In this document: piece after piece, positions 1-8,933 of the stretch
How positions within the stretch are numbered: position 1 is the first letter of the stretch
How the letters are laid out: the number at the start of each line of letters is the position of its first letter
Origin: Burkholderia sp. Ac-20365
GTDB lineage: Bacteria > Pseudomonadota > Gammaproteobacteria > Burkholderiales > Burkholderiaceae
Direction of reading: 5' to 3'
DNA: 64,000 nt
NCBI RefSeq assembly: GCF_017104715.1
Contig: NZ_JAAGPI010000015.1
Location: 124,001 to 188,000 of the forward strand
The notes under the pieces: generated by a model
What the model was told of the DNA's origin: nothing
What the model saw: only the letters and a program-made list of their open reading frames with translations
Databases searched by the model: none
Program-made: the position numbers and the translations under genes

Positions 1-1
1 G

Positions 2-31
2 GTCACGAAACTGAGCACACGGGACTACTGA
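2..31 (+). CDS. 3' end of an upstream gene (partial)
   Basis: The first bases read in frame as VTKLSTRDY and then a TGA at 29-31. The stop lies one base before the GTG start of the ANTAR gene, the tight spacing expected of an operon partner. In amidase operons the gene before amiR is often the AmiC sensor, so this could be such a tail, but nine residues cannot identify a family. It may also be chance. Confidence 0.3.
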   Translation, partial: VTKLSTRDY

Positions 32-32
32 C

Positions 33-683
33 GTGAGCGCGCCCATGAGCAGAGGCCAACGCAGCCTCACCGGTTCGATTCTGGAGCGTCATGCACGGGT
101 GGTCGTGTTTCATCCCGACGACGACGACGGCCAGACGCTCACGAACCATCTCAGGCGCATGGGTTTTCATGTCGAGCGTTGCTGGCCGCCGCTCGATACG
201 CTGCCCGACAGAACGGACCTGGTGTTTCGCGCGCTGCTGCCCGAGGAACGCGCGCCGAAAGATGAATGGTCCGGGCCGGATGCGCCGCCCGTGATCTGCG
301 TCGTCGCCTATGAAAACCCGACCTTCATCGATCAGGCGATCAAGATGGGTTCGGACGGCATTGTGACGACGCCGATTCGCGCATCGGGTTTGCTGTCGAC
401 CGTGGTGATGGCGCTGTATCACTCGCGCCGCTCGCGGCAGCATCTGCAACGGATCGCGAAGCTGGAACAGAAGCTGCTCGACAGCCGCCACTTGCAGGAA
501 GCAAAGGGCATTCTGATGACGATGCACAGCGTGAACGAGAACGAGGCTTACGACATGCTGCGCGCACAGGCGATGGAGAAGCGCGTATCGATCGACGACA
601 TCTGTCATTCGGTGATCCAGGCGGGCGAAGTGTTGCAGATCAGGCGCGCGATCACACCTGGCGATGTGCGAAGCGAGGACTGA
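33..683 (+). CDS. ANTAR-domain antiterminator, AmiR/NasR type
   Basis: A 216-residue cytoplasmic RNA-binding regulator. Residues 20-130 form a receiver-like domain without a convincing phospho-acceptor aspartate pocket, as in AmiR. A helical linker follows (about 130-150), then an ANTAR domain (about 150-200) beginning KGILMTMHSVNENEAYDML. AmiR-family proteins bind paired hairpins in leader RNA and stop early termination of amidase-type operons. The nearby amidase and AmiC-like genes make that role likely here. The start is either GTG at 33 or ATG at 45; neither has a good ribosome site, and coupling to the gene ending at 31 may explain this. An SDR gene follows 32 bases downstream. Confidence 0.85.
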   Translation: MSAPMSRGQRSLTGSILERHARVVVFHPDDDDGQTLTNHLRRMGFHVERCWPPLDTLPDRTDLVFRALLPEERAPKDEWSGPDAPPVICVVAYENPTFIDQAIKMGSDGIVTTPIRASGLLSTVVMALYHSRRSRQHLQRIAKLEQKLLDSRHLQEAKGILMTMHSVNENEAYDMLRAQAMEKRVSIDDICHSVIQAGEVLQIRRAITPGDVRSED

Positions 684-715
684 GTTCAACCGTAGGTTCA
701 AAAGGGGCGACCAAC

Positions 716-1480
716 ATGGACTTGCAACTGAAGGGACTGAAGGCAATCGTGACGGGCGGGACCAAGGGAATTGGTCTCGCCATTGCTCGCACGCTCGCGC
801 AGGAAGGCGCCGACGTGGCCATCTGCGCACGCGACGAAGCGAGCGTGACGGCGACGGCCAGCGAGCTTGCAAAGCTCAGCGGCGCGCGCGCGACTGGCGC
901 TGCGGTGGATGTATCGGACGGTCCCGCGCTCAAGGCGTGGGTGCAAGATGTCGCGCAGAACTGGGGCGGGCTGGACATCGTGGTGGCCAACGTCAGCGCG
1001 CTCGCCATCGGCAACGATCTCGAATCGTGGCGCAAAGAGTTCGAGACCGATCTGCTTGGCACCGTCAATCTCGTGGATGCGGCAATGCCTTCGCTGGAAG
1101 CGAGCAAGGCGGCATCGATCGTCGCGATATCGAGCGTGTCGGGGCGCGAGATCGATTTTGCCGCCGGCCCGTATGGCGTATTCAAGGCGGCGCTCGTTCA
1201 CTACATGCAGGGACTCGCGAATCAGCTCGCTTCGAAAGGCATTCGTGCGAACACGGTTTCGCCGGGCAACGTGTATTTCGAAGGTGGCGTGTGGGACTGG
1301 ATCGAGCATAACGATCCGGCGTTGTTCGCGCGGGCGCTTGCATTGAACCCGACGGGACGCATGGCGAAGCCGCAGGAAATCGCGAATGCCGTGGCGTTTA
1401 TCGCGAGTCCTGCAGCAAGCTTTGTGAGCGGCGCGAACTTCGTGGTGGATGGTGCGCTCACGCGCGGCGTTCAGCTTTGA
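716..1480 (+). CDS. SDR family NAD(P)-dependent oxidoreductase
   Basis: A 254-residue classical short-chain dehydrogenase. The dinucleotide-binding motif TGGTKGIG lies at 13-20 and the catalytic pair Tyr153/Lys157 (YGVFK), with serines at 139-140. The usual NNAG after strand 4 reads ANVS, a common variant. The C-terminus SGANFVVDGALTRG is typical of FabG-like members. Substrate unknown. A purine-rich AAAGGGGCGA precedes the ATG. It follows the ANTAR gene by 32 bases, so the two may be co-transcribed, and it converges on marR with a 15-base gap. Confidence 0.88.
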   Translation: MDLQLKGLKAIVTGGTKGIGLAIARTLAQEGADVAICARDEASVTATASELAKLSGARATGAAVDVSDGPALKAWVQDVAQNWGGLDIVVANVSALAIGNDLESWRKEFETDLLGTVNLVDAAMPSLEASKAASIVAISSVSGREIDFAAGPYGVFKAALVHYMQGLANQLASKGIRANTVSPGNVYFEGGVWDWIEHNDPALFARALALNPTGRMAKPQEIANAVAFIASPAASFVSGANFVVDGALTRGVQL

Positions 1481-1495
1481 TGATGACGAAACACG

Positions 1496-1930
1496 TTACC
1501 GTGGTCCCGTTTCCTCGATAAACCGTTCGAGCAGCCGCTTCAACTGCTTTGCGTTGCGGCTGCCGAGCGCTTCTTCGATGGCGGCATGATGCGCGTCTAC
1601 GCCCGGCTGCAGGCGGGCGAGTAGCTTGATGCCACGGTCGGTGATGAAGATCAGCACCTTGCGGCTATCGTAGTCGTCGGCGGAACGCTGTACGAGACCA
1701 CGGCTCACGAGCTTGTCGATGTTCTTCGTCAAGGCCGGCAGGTTGAGCAGCACCTGAGCGGCGAGTTCGCTCATCGGGTGGCCAGCTTCGTCCGAGACGG
1801 CGTGGAGAATCCGCCAGTGGTCTTCGTTCACGCCTTCTTCGGCTGTCAGTTGCGCGAGCCCGGCTTTCATTTGCCGGTGCGCGGACGCGATGAGAAAGGC
1901 GAGGTAGGAGGAGAGGTCTGTTTCCGGCAT
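1496..1930 (-). CDS. MarR family transcriptional regulator
   Basis: A winged-helix repressor of 144 residues if translation starts at the ATG at 1930 (MPETDLSSYL). The frame stays open to a TTG at 1972, but that would place codons in the promoter. The core reads MSELAAQVLLNLPALTKNIDKL for the recognition helix and SRKVLIFITDRG for the wing, both standard MarR features. Members usually bind short palindromes and are released by small aromatic or phenolic ligands. A palindrome-like site lies 47-62 bases upstream of the ATG and a better copy lies before the amidase operon, so this is the likely repressor of the amide cluster. Confidence 0.87.
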   Translation of the reverse strand: MPETDLSSYLAFLIASAHRQMKAGLAQLTAEEGVNEDHWRILHAVSDEAGHPMSELAAQVLLNLPALTKNIDKLVSRGLVQRSADDYDSRKVLIFITDRGIKLLARLQPGVDAHHAAIEEALGSRNAKQLKRLLERFIEETGPR

Positions 1931-1976
1931 GGTAGATGCTTGATGGAACACGGATAGCAGAATCTTACGCAAATAA

Positions 1977-1992
1977 ATTTTCTACGGAAAGT
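1977..1992 (-). promoter_or_regulatory. Candidate MarR operator between marR and the AmiC-like gene
   Basis: On the minus strand this reads ACTTTCCGTAGAAAAT. It matches 13 of 16 positions of the site at 3218-3233 (ACTTTCC, three variable bases, GAAAAT). It sits in the divergent region between the marR ATG (1930) and the AmiC-like start (2090), so it could serve autoregulation and control of both. The assignment to MarR is inferred from position and symmetry. Confidence 0.55.
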
Positions 1993-2089
1993 ATCGGTGC
2001 AAGTGTCCCTTGGCGCCGGTGCGTGATGGTGCGCGCACGCCATCCGCCGGTGCATTCTGAATCGTTCGAAACCGCCGCGTCGACCGTTG

Positions 2090-3178
2090 ATGAAGCAGCG
2101 CTCCCGTTTCTGCCGCGACAGGCAGGATTTGACAATCGCGTTGTGCGTGCCGCTCGGTGGCGCGGCCGGGCTCTGGGGGCCTTGCGCGCTCGCCGCGGCT
2201 CAGCTCGCCGTGGACGAACTGAATGCCGCATCGGGCATCACCGGCCGCCCGTGCCGTCTTCTAACCGTCAATGCGGCCGATGATGCACGAGAACTCGAAT
2301 CCGCGCTGAGCGGTCTCATCGACGACGGTGCCATCGATGCGCTCGTCGGCATGCACACCAGTGCCGTCCGCCATGATCTGCTCAAAGCCGTCGGCGGCCA
2401 TATTCCGTTTATCTACACGCCGCTCTATGAAGGCGGCGAGCGCACGCCCGGCGTATTCGCAATTGGCGAGACGACGCGCCGGCAACTGCAGCCTGCGATC
2501 CAGTGGCTCAGCATGCAACGCCATCCGAAGCGCTGGTTCTTCGTCGGCAACGATTACGTGTGGCCGCACGCGACGCATCGTCTCGCACATCGCTTTGTCA
2601 CCGAAACGGGCGCGCAGGTGGTCGGCGACATGTATGTACCGTTCGGCACGGGGGATTACGGCGAGGTGCTCGACGCGATCCGCAAGCGGCGCGCGGACGC
2701 GATTCTGCTCTCGCTGATCGGTCAGGACACCATCGACTTCAATCGCGCATTCGGTGAAGCAGGACTTGCGTCGAGCGTCGTGCGCCTGTCGTGCGCGCTC
2801 GGCGAGAACGAACTGCTGGGCATCGGTGCTCGCAATACGGCCGACCTGTACGTGGCCTCGGGCTATTTTGCCTCGCTGCGCACGGATGCGAATCTTGCGT
2901 TCAAGGAACGCTATCGCGGACGATACGGCGCCCGGGCGCCGACGCTCGACACCTTCGGCCAGTCCACTTACGAAGGCATTCATTTTCTCGCCGCGCTATT
3001 CGACGATGCACAGCGCCGCGATCTGCCTCGCGAAGCAGGGCTCGCGCAACTCGGCATTGCGCCGCTTTCTTATCGAAGCGCTCGCGACGCCGCGTACGCA
3101 GGCGGACGCGTGAACCGCGTGCCGATTTATCTCGCGCGCGCGGATGGCCATCATTTCGAGGTGATCTCGCCGCTTTGA
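2090..3178 (+). CDS. AmiC-like amide-binding sensor, no signal peptide
   Basis: A type I periplasmic-binding fold (Peripla_BP_6) of 362 residues. It resembles the cytoplasmic amide sensor AmiC: an early DLTIALCVPLGGAAGLWGP strand-loop, LNAASGITGRPCRL, FIYTPLYEGGERTPGVFAIG, and WFFVGNDYVWPHATHR, which lines up with the GSDYIYPR region of AmiC. No signal peptide is visible, fitting a cytoplasmic sensor rather than a transport protein. AmiC holds AmiR inactive until amide binds, and an AmiR-like gene lies 1.4 kb upstream. TTG at 2087 is an alternative start; neither has a clear ribosome site. It could instead be a transporter binding protein that lost its leader. Confidence 0.75.
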   Translation: MKQRSRFCRDRQDLTIALCVPLGGAAGLWGPCALAAAQLAVDELNAASGITGRPCRLLTVNAADDARELESALSGLIDDGAIDALVGMHTSAVRHDLLKAVGGHIPFIYTPLYEGGERTPGVFAIGETTRRQLQPAIQWLSMQRHPKRWFFVGNDYVWPHATHRLAHRFVTETGAQVVGDMYVPFGTGDYGEVLDAIRKRRADAILLSLIGQDTIDFNRAFGEAGLASSVVRLSCALGENELLGIGARNTADLYVASGYFASLRTDANLAFKERYRGRYGARAPTLDTFGQSTYEGIHFLAALFDDAQRRDLPREAGLAQLGIAPLSYRSARDAAYAGGRVNRVPIYLARADGHHFEVISPL

Positions 3179-3211
3179 TCGGCATGCTATTGACCGCACG
3201 TCTGGCTTTAT

Positions 3212-3239
3212 CAATTTACTTTCCACGGAAAATAAATTG
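3212..3239 (+). promoter_or_regulatory. 28-bp palindromic operator before the amidase operon
   Basis: The two 14-base halves match at 12 of 14 positions when one is reverse-complemented. Outer arms are CAATTTA/TAAATTG and the core is TTTCCACGGAAA. The 16-base core shares 13 positions with the site in the marR promoter. A further half-site (GTGGAAAATA) follows at 3245-3254. It lies 34 bases after the AmiC-like gene and 144 bases before the amidase ATG, in a locally AT-rich stretch, the place expected for a repressor site over the operon promoter. Confidence 0.65.
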
Positions 3240-3382
3240 TTGACGTGGAAAATATGTGTCCATACCATGGTTCGAAGATCAGGACCCGGCACGCCGATAC
3301 GTCCCGGTCATCTCCACGCGCCTGCATGAAGGCACGACAGCAGGCTGCAATCCGTCACGCATCCGTTCGAGTGAGGAAAGCC

Positions 3383-4900
3383 ATGGCAGTGAAACGTCCC
3401 ACGCCCGCCCAGCTTGACGAAGTCGCCACCAGTCTCGGCATGCATCTGTCCGAAGAACAGCTTGCCGCCTATCACACGCTGTTGCAGCCCAATTTCGATG
3501 CGTACGACGTCATCGACGCCATGCCCGACTACGTGCCGCGCGTGACTTATCCGCGCACGCCCGGTTATCGTCCCTCGGCGGAAGAAAACCGCTACGGCGC
3601 GTGGTATGTGAAGGCGGAAGTGAAGGGCGCACAGACGGGAAAGCTTGCAGGCAAGACGGTCGCGCTGAAGGACAACGTATGCCTCGCGGGTGTGCCGATG
3701 ATGAACGGTGCGTCGACGCTCGAAGGCTATGTGCCCGATGTCGATGCAACCATCGTCACGCGTCTGCTCGATGCGGGCGCAACGATCGTCGGCAAGGCGA
3801 CCTGCGAGTACTTCTGTTTTTCTGGAGGCTCGCATACGAGTGCACCTGCACCTGTTCACAATCCGCGCAAAATGGGCTATTCGGCAGGTGGATCGTCGTC
3901 GGGCAGTGCGGCGCTCGTGGCCGCAGGTGAAGTCGATCTTGCCATTGGCGGCGATCAGGGTGGATCGATCCGCATGCCCGCCTCGTATTGCGGCATCTAT
4001 GGCATGAAGCCGACGCATGGACTCGTGCCCTACACGGGCGTGATGCCGATCGAACTGACGATCGACCATACGGGCCCGATGACGGCCAATGTCACCGACA
4101 ACGCATTGATGCTCGAAGTACTCGCCGGACCCGACGGCCTGGATCCGCGACAGTATGCGGCTCAAACCGCGAAGCCCTATTCGGACCTGATGAAAGAAGG
4201 CGTGCGTGGACTGAGAATCGGCGTCGTCAAGGAAGGTTTTGGATGGCCCCAATCGCTGGAGCAATCGGATGCGAAGGTGCGCGCGGCGGCTAATCATTTT
4301 GCCGAACTGGGCGCGAAGGTCAGTGAGGTATCGATTCCGATGCATCGCATCGGCCCGTCGATCTGGTTGCCGATCGCCGCTGAAGGCGCGACGCAGCAGA
4401 TGATGAAGGACAACGGTCACGGCTTCAACTGGAAGGGCCTCTACGTGACGGGCATGGTCGATTATCACGCCGGCTGGCACGAGCGCGCCGACGAACTCTC
4501 GGAAACGCTGAAGATCACGATGGTGCTGGGCGAGTACTTTATTCGCCACTATCGCGGTCATTTCTATGCGAAGGCGCAGAACCTGTCGCGTCAACTCACA
4601 GCCGCTTACGACGCCGCATTCGCCGACTACGATCTTCTGTTAATGCCCACGCTGCCGCTGACGGCGACGCCTTTGCCGCAGTCCGGCGCGAGTGTCGAGG
4701 AAATCGTTACACGCGCGTTTGAAATGCTGCCGAATACCTGTCCATTCGATTGCACCGGTCACCCCGCGATGAGCGTGCCATGCGGCACGGTGGATGGCTT
4801 GCCCGTGGGCATGATGCTGATCGGCAAACACTGGGACGAAGCGACTATTTATCGCGGCGCCTATGCGTTCGAACAGTCTGTCGACTGGATGAAGCTCTGA
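3383..4900 (+). CDS. Amidase (amidase-signature family), broad aliphatic/aromatic amide hydrolase
   Basis: A 505-residue cytosolic hydrolase that converts amides to acids plus ammonia. The Ser-cisSer-Lys triad is complete: Lys96 (ALKDNV), Ser171 (AGGSSSGS) and Ser195 (DQGGSIRMP). The numbering matches the nitrile-hydratase-linked amidases of Rhodococcus, and the overall sequence (GVPMMNG, HGLVPYTGVMPIE, TGHPAMSVPCG) is of that subgroup. The frame is open from 3245, but the ATG at 3383 has GAGGAAAG just upstream and gives the family length. It is the first gene of an operon with an ABC importer, so imported amides are probably its substrates. No nitrile hydratase genes are present. Confidence 0.93.
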   Translation: MAVKRPTPAQLDEVATSLGMHLSEEQLAAYHTLLQPNFDAYDVIDAMPDYVPRVTYPRTPGYRPSAEENRYGAWYVKAEVKGAQTGKLAGKTVALKDNVCLAGVPMMNGASTLEGYVPDVDATIVTRLLDAGATIVGKATCEYFCFSGGSHTSAPAPVHNPRKMGYSAGGSSSGSAALVAAGEVDLAIGGDQGGSIRMPASYCGIYGMKPTHGLVPYTGVMPIELTIDHTGPMTANVTDNALMLEVLAGPDGLDPRQYAAQTAKPYSDLMKEGVRGLRIGVVKEGFGWPQSLEQSDAKVRAAANHFAELGAKVSEVSIPMHRIGPSIWLPIAAEGATQQMMKDNGHGFNWKGLYVTGMVDYHAGWHERADELSETLKITMVLGEYFIRHYRGHFYAKAQNLSRQLTAAYDAAFADYDLLLMPTLPLTATPLPQSGASVEEIVTRAFEMLPNTCPFDCTGHPAMSVPCGTVDGLPVGMMLIGKHWDEATIYRGAYAFEQSVDWMKL

Positions 4901-4955
4901 CCTTTTTGCTCTTTCCCTGGTGTCTCTTTCGGCAGTCTCTTTTCGGAACCCCTCT

Positions 4956-6182
4956 ATGGACCGACGTTCGTTTCTGAAATCGTCTGCGGCATCTGTTGCG
5001 GCTGGCGTGGCGGGCTCGTTTCCCTTTATCGCGGAAGCTGCCGACGAGATTCTCGTCGGCGGCATCACTGATCTATCGGGCGGACTCGACATCTATGGCA
5101 AGCCGATGGCGGACTGCCTGACGATCGCCGTTGAAGAATGGAATGCGCAGGGTGGCTTGCTCGGCAAGCAGATCAAGCTGCTCAATTACGATCCGCAATC
5201 GAGCATGCAACTCTATACGCAATTCGCGCAGCAGTCGGCGTTGAAGGACAAGGTTGCGGTGGTGCACGGCGGCATCACGTCTGCATCGCGTGAAGTCATG
5301 CGGCCCGTTCTGGACCGTTACCGCACACTCTATTTCTACAACACGCAATACGAAGGCGGCGTGTGCGATCGCAATACGTTCTGCACGGGTGTGACGCCGG
5401 GGCAGACGGTTGCCAAGCTGGTGCCTTACGCAATGAAGCAATGGGGCAAGAAAGTGTACGTGGTTGCCGCCGACTACAACTACGGCCAGATCACATCGCA
5501 GTGGGTGAAGAAGTTCGTGCAGGACAACGGCGGATCGGTGGTATCGATCGACTTCTTTCCGCTCGATGTCACCAATTTCGGCTCGACGATCTCGAAGATC
5601 GAGGCGGCGAAACCGGACATGCTCGTGTCGGCGCTAGTTGGTGGATCGCATATGTCGTTTTACCGGCAATGGGCGGCAGCGGGCTTGCACAAGAAGATTC
5701 CGCTGGCGTCCACCACGTTTGCAGGCGGCAATGAACAGATTGTTCTTTCGCCCGAAGAGTGCGACGGCTTTCTCGTCTCGTACAACTACTTCGAGAACCT
5801 GGATAACCCGGTGAACAAGGCATTCAAGGATCGCTTTCACAAACGCTTCGGCGCGAATTACCCGAACATTACCGAGCTGGCGATGGGAACCTATCAGGGT
5901 TTCAACCTCTGGGCGCAAGGTGTGAAGAAGGCGGGCACGCTGGATCGTATGAAGGTGATCGAGGCGCTGGAGTCGGGCATCAGCATCGACGCACCGAGCG
6001 GCAAGGTATCGGTCGATCCCGCTACACATCACTGCGTACTCAACGTGAGCATCGCGCAGGTGAAGAATCACAAGCTCGATATCGTGCAGACGTTCCAGAA
6101 CCAGCCGCCTGTCGATACGAGCGCGGTGTGCAATCTCATCAAGAATCCGCGCGACAACCAGCAATACGTGATCAAGCTTTGA
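4956..6182 (+). CDS. Urea/amide-type ABC transporter substrate-binding protein, Tat-exported
   Basis: A 408-residue periplasmic binding protein of the branched-chain amino acid/urea/amide class. The N-terminus MDRRSFLK plus a hydrophobic stretch is a twin-arginine signal with cleavage near AEA-AD (about residue 28). The mature part starts EILVGGITDLSGGLDIYGK and continues with motifs like those of UrtA and FmdD proteins (TQYEGGVCDRNTFCTG, YVVAADYNYGQ). The open frame extends to 4920, but only the ATG at 4956 gives the Tat motif. It lies 55 bases after the amidase and before four transporter genes, so it is probably the amide receptor. Confidence 0.9.
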   Translation: MDRRSFLKSSAASVAAGVAGSFPFIAEAADEILVGGITDLSGGLDIYGKPMADCLTIAVEEWNAQGGLLGKQIKLLNYDPQSSMQLYTQFAQQSALKDKVAVVHGGITSASREVMRPVLDRYRTLYFYNTQYEGGVCDRNTFCTGVTPGQTVAKLVPYAMKQWGKKVYVVAADYNYGQITSQWVKKFVQDNGGSVVSIDFFPLDVTNFGSTISKIEAAKPDMLVSALVGGSHMSFYRQWAAAGLHKKIPLASTTFAGGNEQIVLSPEECDGFLVSYNYFENLDNPVNKAFKDRFHKRFGANYPNITELAMGTYQGFNLWAQGVKKAGTLDRMKVIEALESGISIDAPSGKVSVDPATHHCVLNVSIAQVKNHKLDIVQTFQNQPPVDTSAVCNLIKNPRDNQQYVIKL

Positions 6183-6218
6183 GACGCGCAGCGCGTGTCT
6201 TTACAACGAGGAACTGCG

Positions 6219-7085
6219 ATGGATCTTGCTGCGATCGTCCTGATTCAGGTGCTGTACGCCATAGCGAGTCTTGTCGTGATTTCGTCTGGGCTTGCGGTCA
6301 TCTTCGGCATGATGAAGGTCATCAATCTCGCGCACGGCGAATTCATGATGCTCGGCGCGTATGCAGCCATCGAGGCGATCCGCTTCGGCGTGAACCTGTG
6401 GGTGGCGATTCTCGTGGTTGCGCCGCTCGTCGTTGCGCTGATCGGCGTCGTGCTGGAGCGGATTTTCATTCGACGTCTGTATGGCCGCATGATCGATACG
6501 ATGCTCGCAACGTGGGGATTGTCGCTGCTGCTGATCGGTATCGTGACGTCGATTGCGGGCAACACCACGGCGGGCATTTCCGCGCCGCTCGGCAACTTCG
6601 CGATCGGCGGTTATTCGGTCAGCAGTTACACGCTCGTGGTCATTGCGGTCGCGATAGTACTTGGCTTTGCGCTGCGCTGGGTGTTGCTGCACACGTCGCT
6701 AGGTTTGATCGCGCGCGGCACGATGCAGAATCCGCAAATGGCGGACGCGCTGGGCATCGCGCCTGGTCGCGTGTATTCGGCGACGTTTGCGATCGGTGCG
6801 GCGTTGTCCGGGCTCGCAGGCGCGTTACTCGCACCGATGACGGGCGTGGTGCCGACGATGGGCGGCGCATTCATCGCGAAGGCGTTTATCACTGTGATCG
6901 GCGGCGGGCCGGCCATCGTCGCGGGACTGGTCAGTTCGTCGATGCTGTTCGGCGCGATCAACCAGATCGCCACGTTCGCTTCGACACCCGTGTTCGGTGA
7001 AGTTGCGCTACTGGTCGGTGCGATCGTGATGCTGCGGTTGCTGCCGCGCGGTATCACCGGCCGCTTTTTCAAGGGAGCATTGTGA
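6219..7085 (+). CDS. ABC transporter permease, LivH/UrtB type
   Basis: A 288-residue inner-membrane permease with about eight hydrophobic segments and the family motif INLAHGEFMMLGAY near the N-terminus. The last third has the GRPGxVxA-like region seen here as FITVIGGGPAIVAGLV. The ATG at 6219 follows GAGGAACTGC and gives the usual length; the frame is open to 6195. It starts 36 bases after the binding-protein gene and its stop overlaps the start of the second permease, which shows a translationally coupled operon. Confidence 0.9.
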   Translation: MDLAAIVLIQVLYAIASLVVISSGLAVIFGMMKVINLAHGEFMMLGAYAAIEAIRFGVNLWVAILVVAPLVVALIGVVLERIFIRRLYGRMIDTMLATWGLSLLLIGIVTSIAGNTTAGISAPLGNFAIGGYSVSSYTLVVIAVAIVLGFALRWVLLHTSLGLIARGTMQNPQMADALGIAPGRVYSATFAIGAALSGLAGALLAPMTGVVPTMGGAFIAKAFITVIGGGPAIVAGLVSSSMLFGAINQIATFASTPVFGEVALLVGAIVMLRLLPRGITGRFFKGAL

Positions 7086-8206
7086 TGACGCCACTCAAGG
7101 CGAACCGCACGATTCCCGTTGCCGACGCGCTCGCGCGTTTCTCGCGCTCATGGAAAAGTGCGGCACTGTCGCTGGCCGCGGGTATCGCGATGCTGCTCGT
7201 GTTGCCGCGCGTGCTGGACGACTTCGCGCTCGTGCAGGCAACCGTGTATGCGGTCATGGCGATACTCGCGCTGAGTCTCGGATTCGTGTGGGGATTCGGC
7301 GGGATTCTGTGTTTCGGGCAATCGGCGTTCTTCGGACTCGGCGCGTACACGTATGCGATTGCCGTGTCGAATATGGGCGACAGTACTGTGCCTTTTGTTC
7401 TCTCTATTGTGGTGCCTGCCGCGTTTTCGGCCGTGCTCGGCTATCTGATCTTCTATGGACGATTGTCGGATGTGTATATGGGCGTCATTACACTTACGGT
7501 GACGCTGATCCTTTTCAATGTGGTCAATTCCACGGCCGGGCCGGAATGGAAGATCGGCAATGCGCCACTGGGCGGGTTTAACGGTATTCCGAATATCGCG
7601 CCACTCAATACGCCGGGCAATATCGACGATGTGATCAGCCCGCGTGGCTTATTTGAGTTGTCGCTTGGCGCGTTGCTGATCGTCTATTTGCTATTGCGCG
7701 TGTTGCTCGCATTGAAAGTCGGGCGCGTCATCGTCGCGAGCAAAGAGAACGAACAACGTCTGCTATTGCTCGGTTACGACTCTCGCGTCTACAAGCTCTT
7801 CACGTTCGTGCTTGGTGCCGCCATCGCGGGGTTGTCGGGATGTCTCTTCGCAAACTGGGGTGCATTTACCAGCCCAACCGTGTTCGGCCTCGCGCAATCG
7901 GCGCAGATCATCATATGGGTGATTGTAGGCGGACTCGGCACGCTCGTCGGGCCTGTGATCGGCTGCGTGGCGATCCAGTGGCTCACGACGCAGATCGGCA
8001 CGCAACAGACCATCAATTCCAATCTTGTGCTCGGCGCGATTCTCATCGTCTTCGTGCTGATGGTGCCGAAAGGCATCGTGCCGGGTATCGGCCAGCTCGG
8101 GCTGATGCTTTCGGGCGCATCCAGACGCAAACACCGCTTATCCGACGACGCACGTCGCGTCTCGCATGGCGACTCGGCCAATGCCTCTCGCAAGGAGGCC
8201 GCATGA
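7085..8206 (+). CDS. ABC transporter permease, LivM/UrtC type
   Basis: The second inner-membrane permease, 373 residues from ATG 7085 (a GTG at 7082 is also possible). It has about ten hydrophobic segments, LSLGFVWGFGGILCFGQSAF early on (the LivM-type GxxSxGxxxF region) and VIVASKENEQRLLLLGYDSR, the cytoplasmic coupling-helix region of this class. The tail (about 345-373) is charged and probably cytoplasmic. Its start overlaps the LivH-type stop and its stop overlaps the next ATG (ATGA). Confidence 0.9.
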   Translation: MTPLKANRTIPVADALARFSRSWKSAALSLAAGIAMLLVLPRVLDDFALVQATVYAVMAILALSLGFVWGFGGILCFGQSAFFGLGAYTYAIAVSNMGDSTVPFVLSIVVPAAFSAVLGYLIFYGRLSDVYMGVITLTVTLILFNVVNSTAGPEWKIGNAPLGGFNGIPNIAPLNTPGNIDDVISPRGLFELSLGALLIVYLLLRVLLALKVGRVIVASKENEQRLLLLGYDSRVYKLFTFVLGAAIAGLSGCLFANWGAFTSPTVFGLAQSAQIIIWVIVGGLGTLVGPVIGCVAIQWLTTQIGTQQTINSNLVLGAILIVFVLMVPKGIVPGIGQLGLMLSGASRRKHRLSDDARRVSHGDSANASRKEAA

Positions 8207-8922
8207 CGGCGCCGCTACTCGAAACACGCAAGCTGAATGTTCGTTTCGGCGGCGTTCATGCAACCCGTGATGTCGATTTCACGCTTGCCGAAGCGGAGTT
8301 GCGTTGCGTGATCGGTCCAAACGGCGCGGGCAAGAGTACGTTTTTCAAGCTTCTCACGGGGCAGGTCAAGCCGACATCGGGCGAGATCCTGTTTCGCGGC
8401 AAGGACATCACGTCGATGCAGCCGCATGAGCCTGCGCGTCTTGGCATCGGCATCAAGACGCAGGTGCCGAGCCTTTTTAACGGCCTCTCAGTGTGGGACA
8501 ACGTGTGGCTGGCGGCGCGTCGCGTGAATACACCGATGCAGACCGAACGCGTGACGCGCGACGTGCTGGAGCGTGTCGGCATGCTTTCTCATCGCGATGC
8601 GATTACCGGCTTGCTTGCACACGGTGAACGTCAATGGGTGGAACTGGCGGTCGTTATCGCAGCGGATCCGCCGCTAATACTGCTCGATGAACCCGCTGCC
8701 GGTATGAGCGATACGGAAGTGGCTCGTACGGCTGAACTGATTCTGGAGATCAACCGGCGTCACGCGCTCGTCGTGGTGGAGCATGACATGAGTTTCATCA
8801 GGCGTATCGCGAAGAAGGTCACCGTGCTGCATCAAGGCGCGATCATTCGCGAGGATGCGCCCGAGCGCATCATGAGCGATCCCTTCATCCAGCAGATCTA
8901 TCTCGGCAAGAAACCGCATTGA
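8203..8922 (+). CDS. ABC transporter ATP-binding protein, UrtD/LivG type
   Basis: A 239-residue ATPase with Walker A GPNGAGKS (about 41-48), Q-loop region GIKTQVPSLFNGLSVWDNVW, Walker B LILLDEPAAGMSD and the H-loop VVEHDMSFI. The signature region reads LLAHGERQWVELA, where LSHGE is usual in UrtD-type ATPases rather than LSGGQ. This supports a urea/amide-type importer. The ATG overlaps the permease stop, and GGAGG lies 6 bases upstream. Confidence 0.91.
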   Translation: MTAPLLETRKLNVRFGGVHATRDVDFTLAEAELRCVIGPNGAGKSTFFKLLTGQVKPTSGEILFRGKDITSMQPHEPARLGIGIKTQVPSLFNGLSVWDNVWLAARRVNTPMQTERVTRDVLERVGMLSHRDAITGLLAHGERQWVELAVVIAADPPLILLDEPAAGMSDTEVARTAELILEINRRHALVVVEHDMSFIRRIAKKVTVLHQGAIIREDAPERIMSDPFIQQIYLGKKPH

Positions 8923-8933
8923 GGGGACGCGCG

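Noticed and set aside
3329..3342. A hexaloop hairpin (GCCT stem, GCATGA loop) in the amidase leader as an ANTAR target
   Set aside because: ANTAR targets need paired hairpins with A at loop position 1 and G at 4. Only one weak 4-bp stem is present and its loop starts with G.
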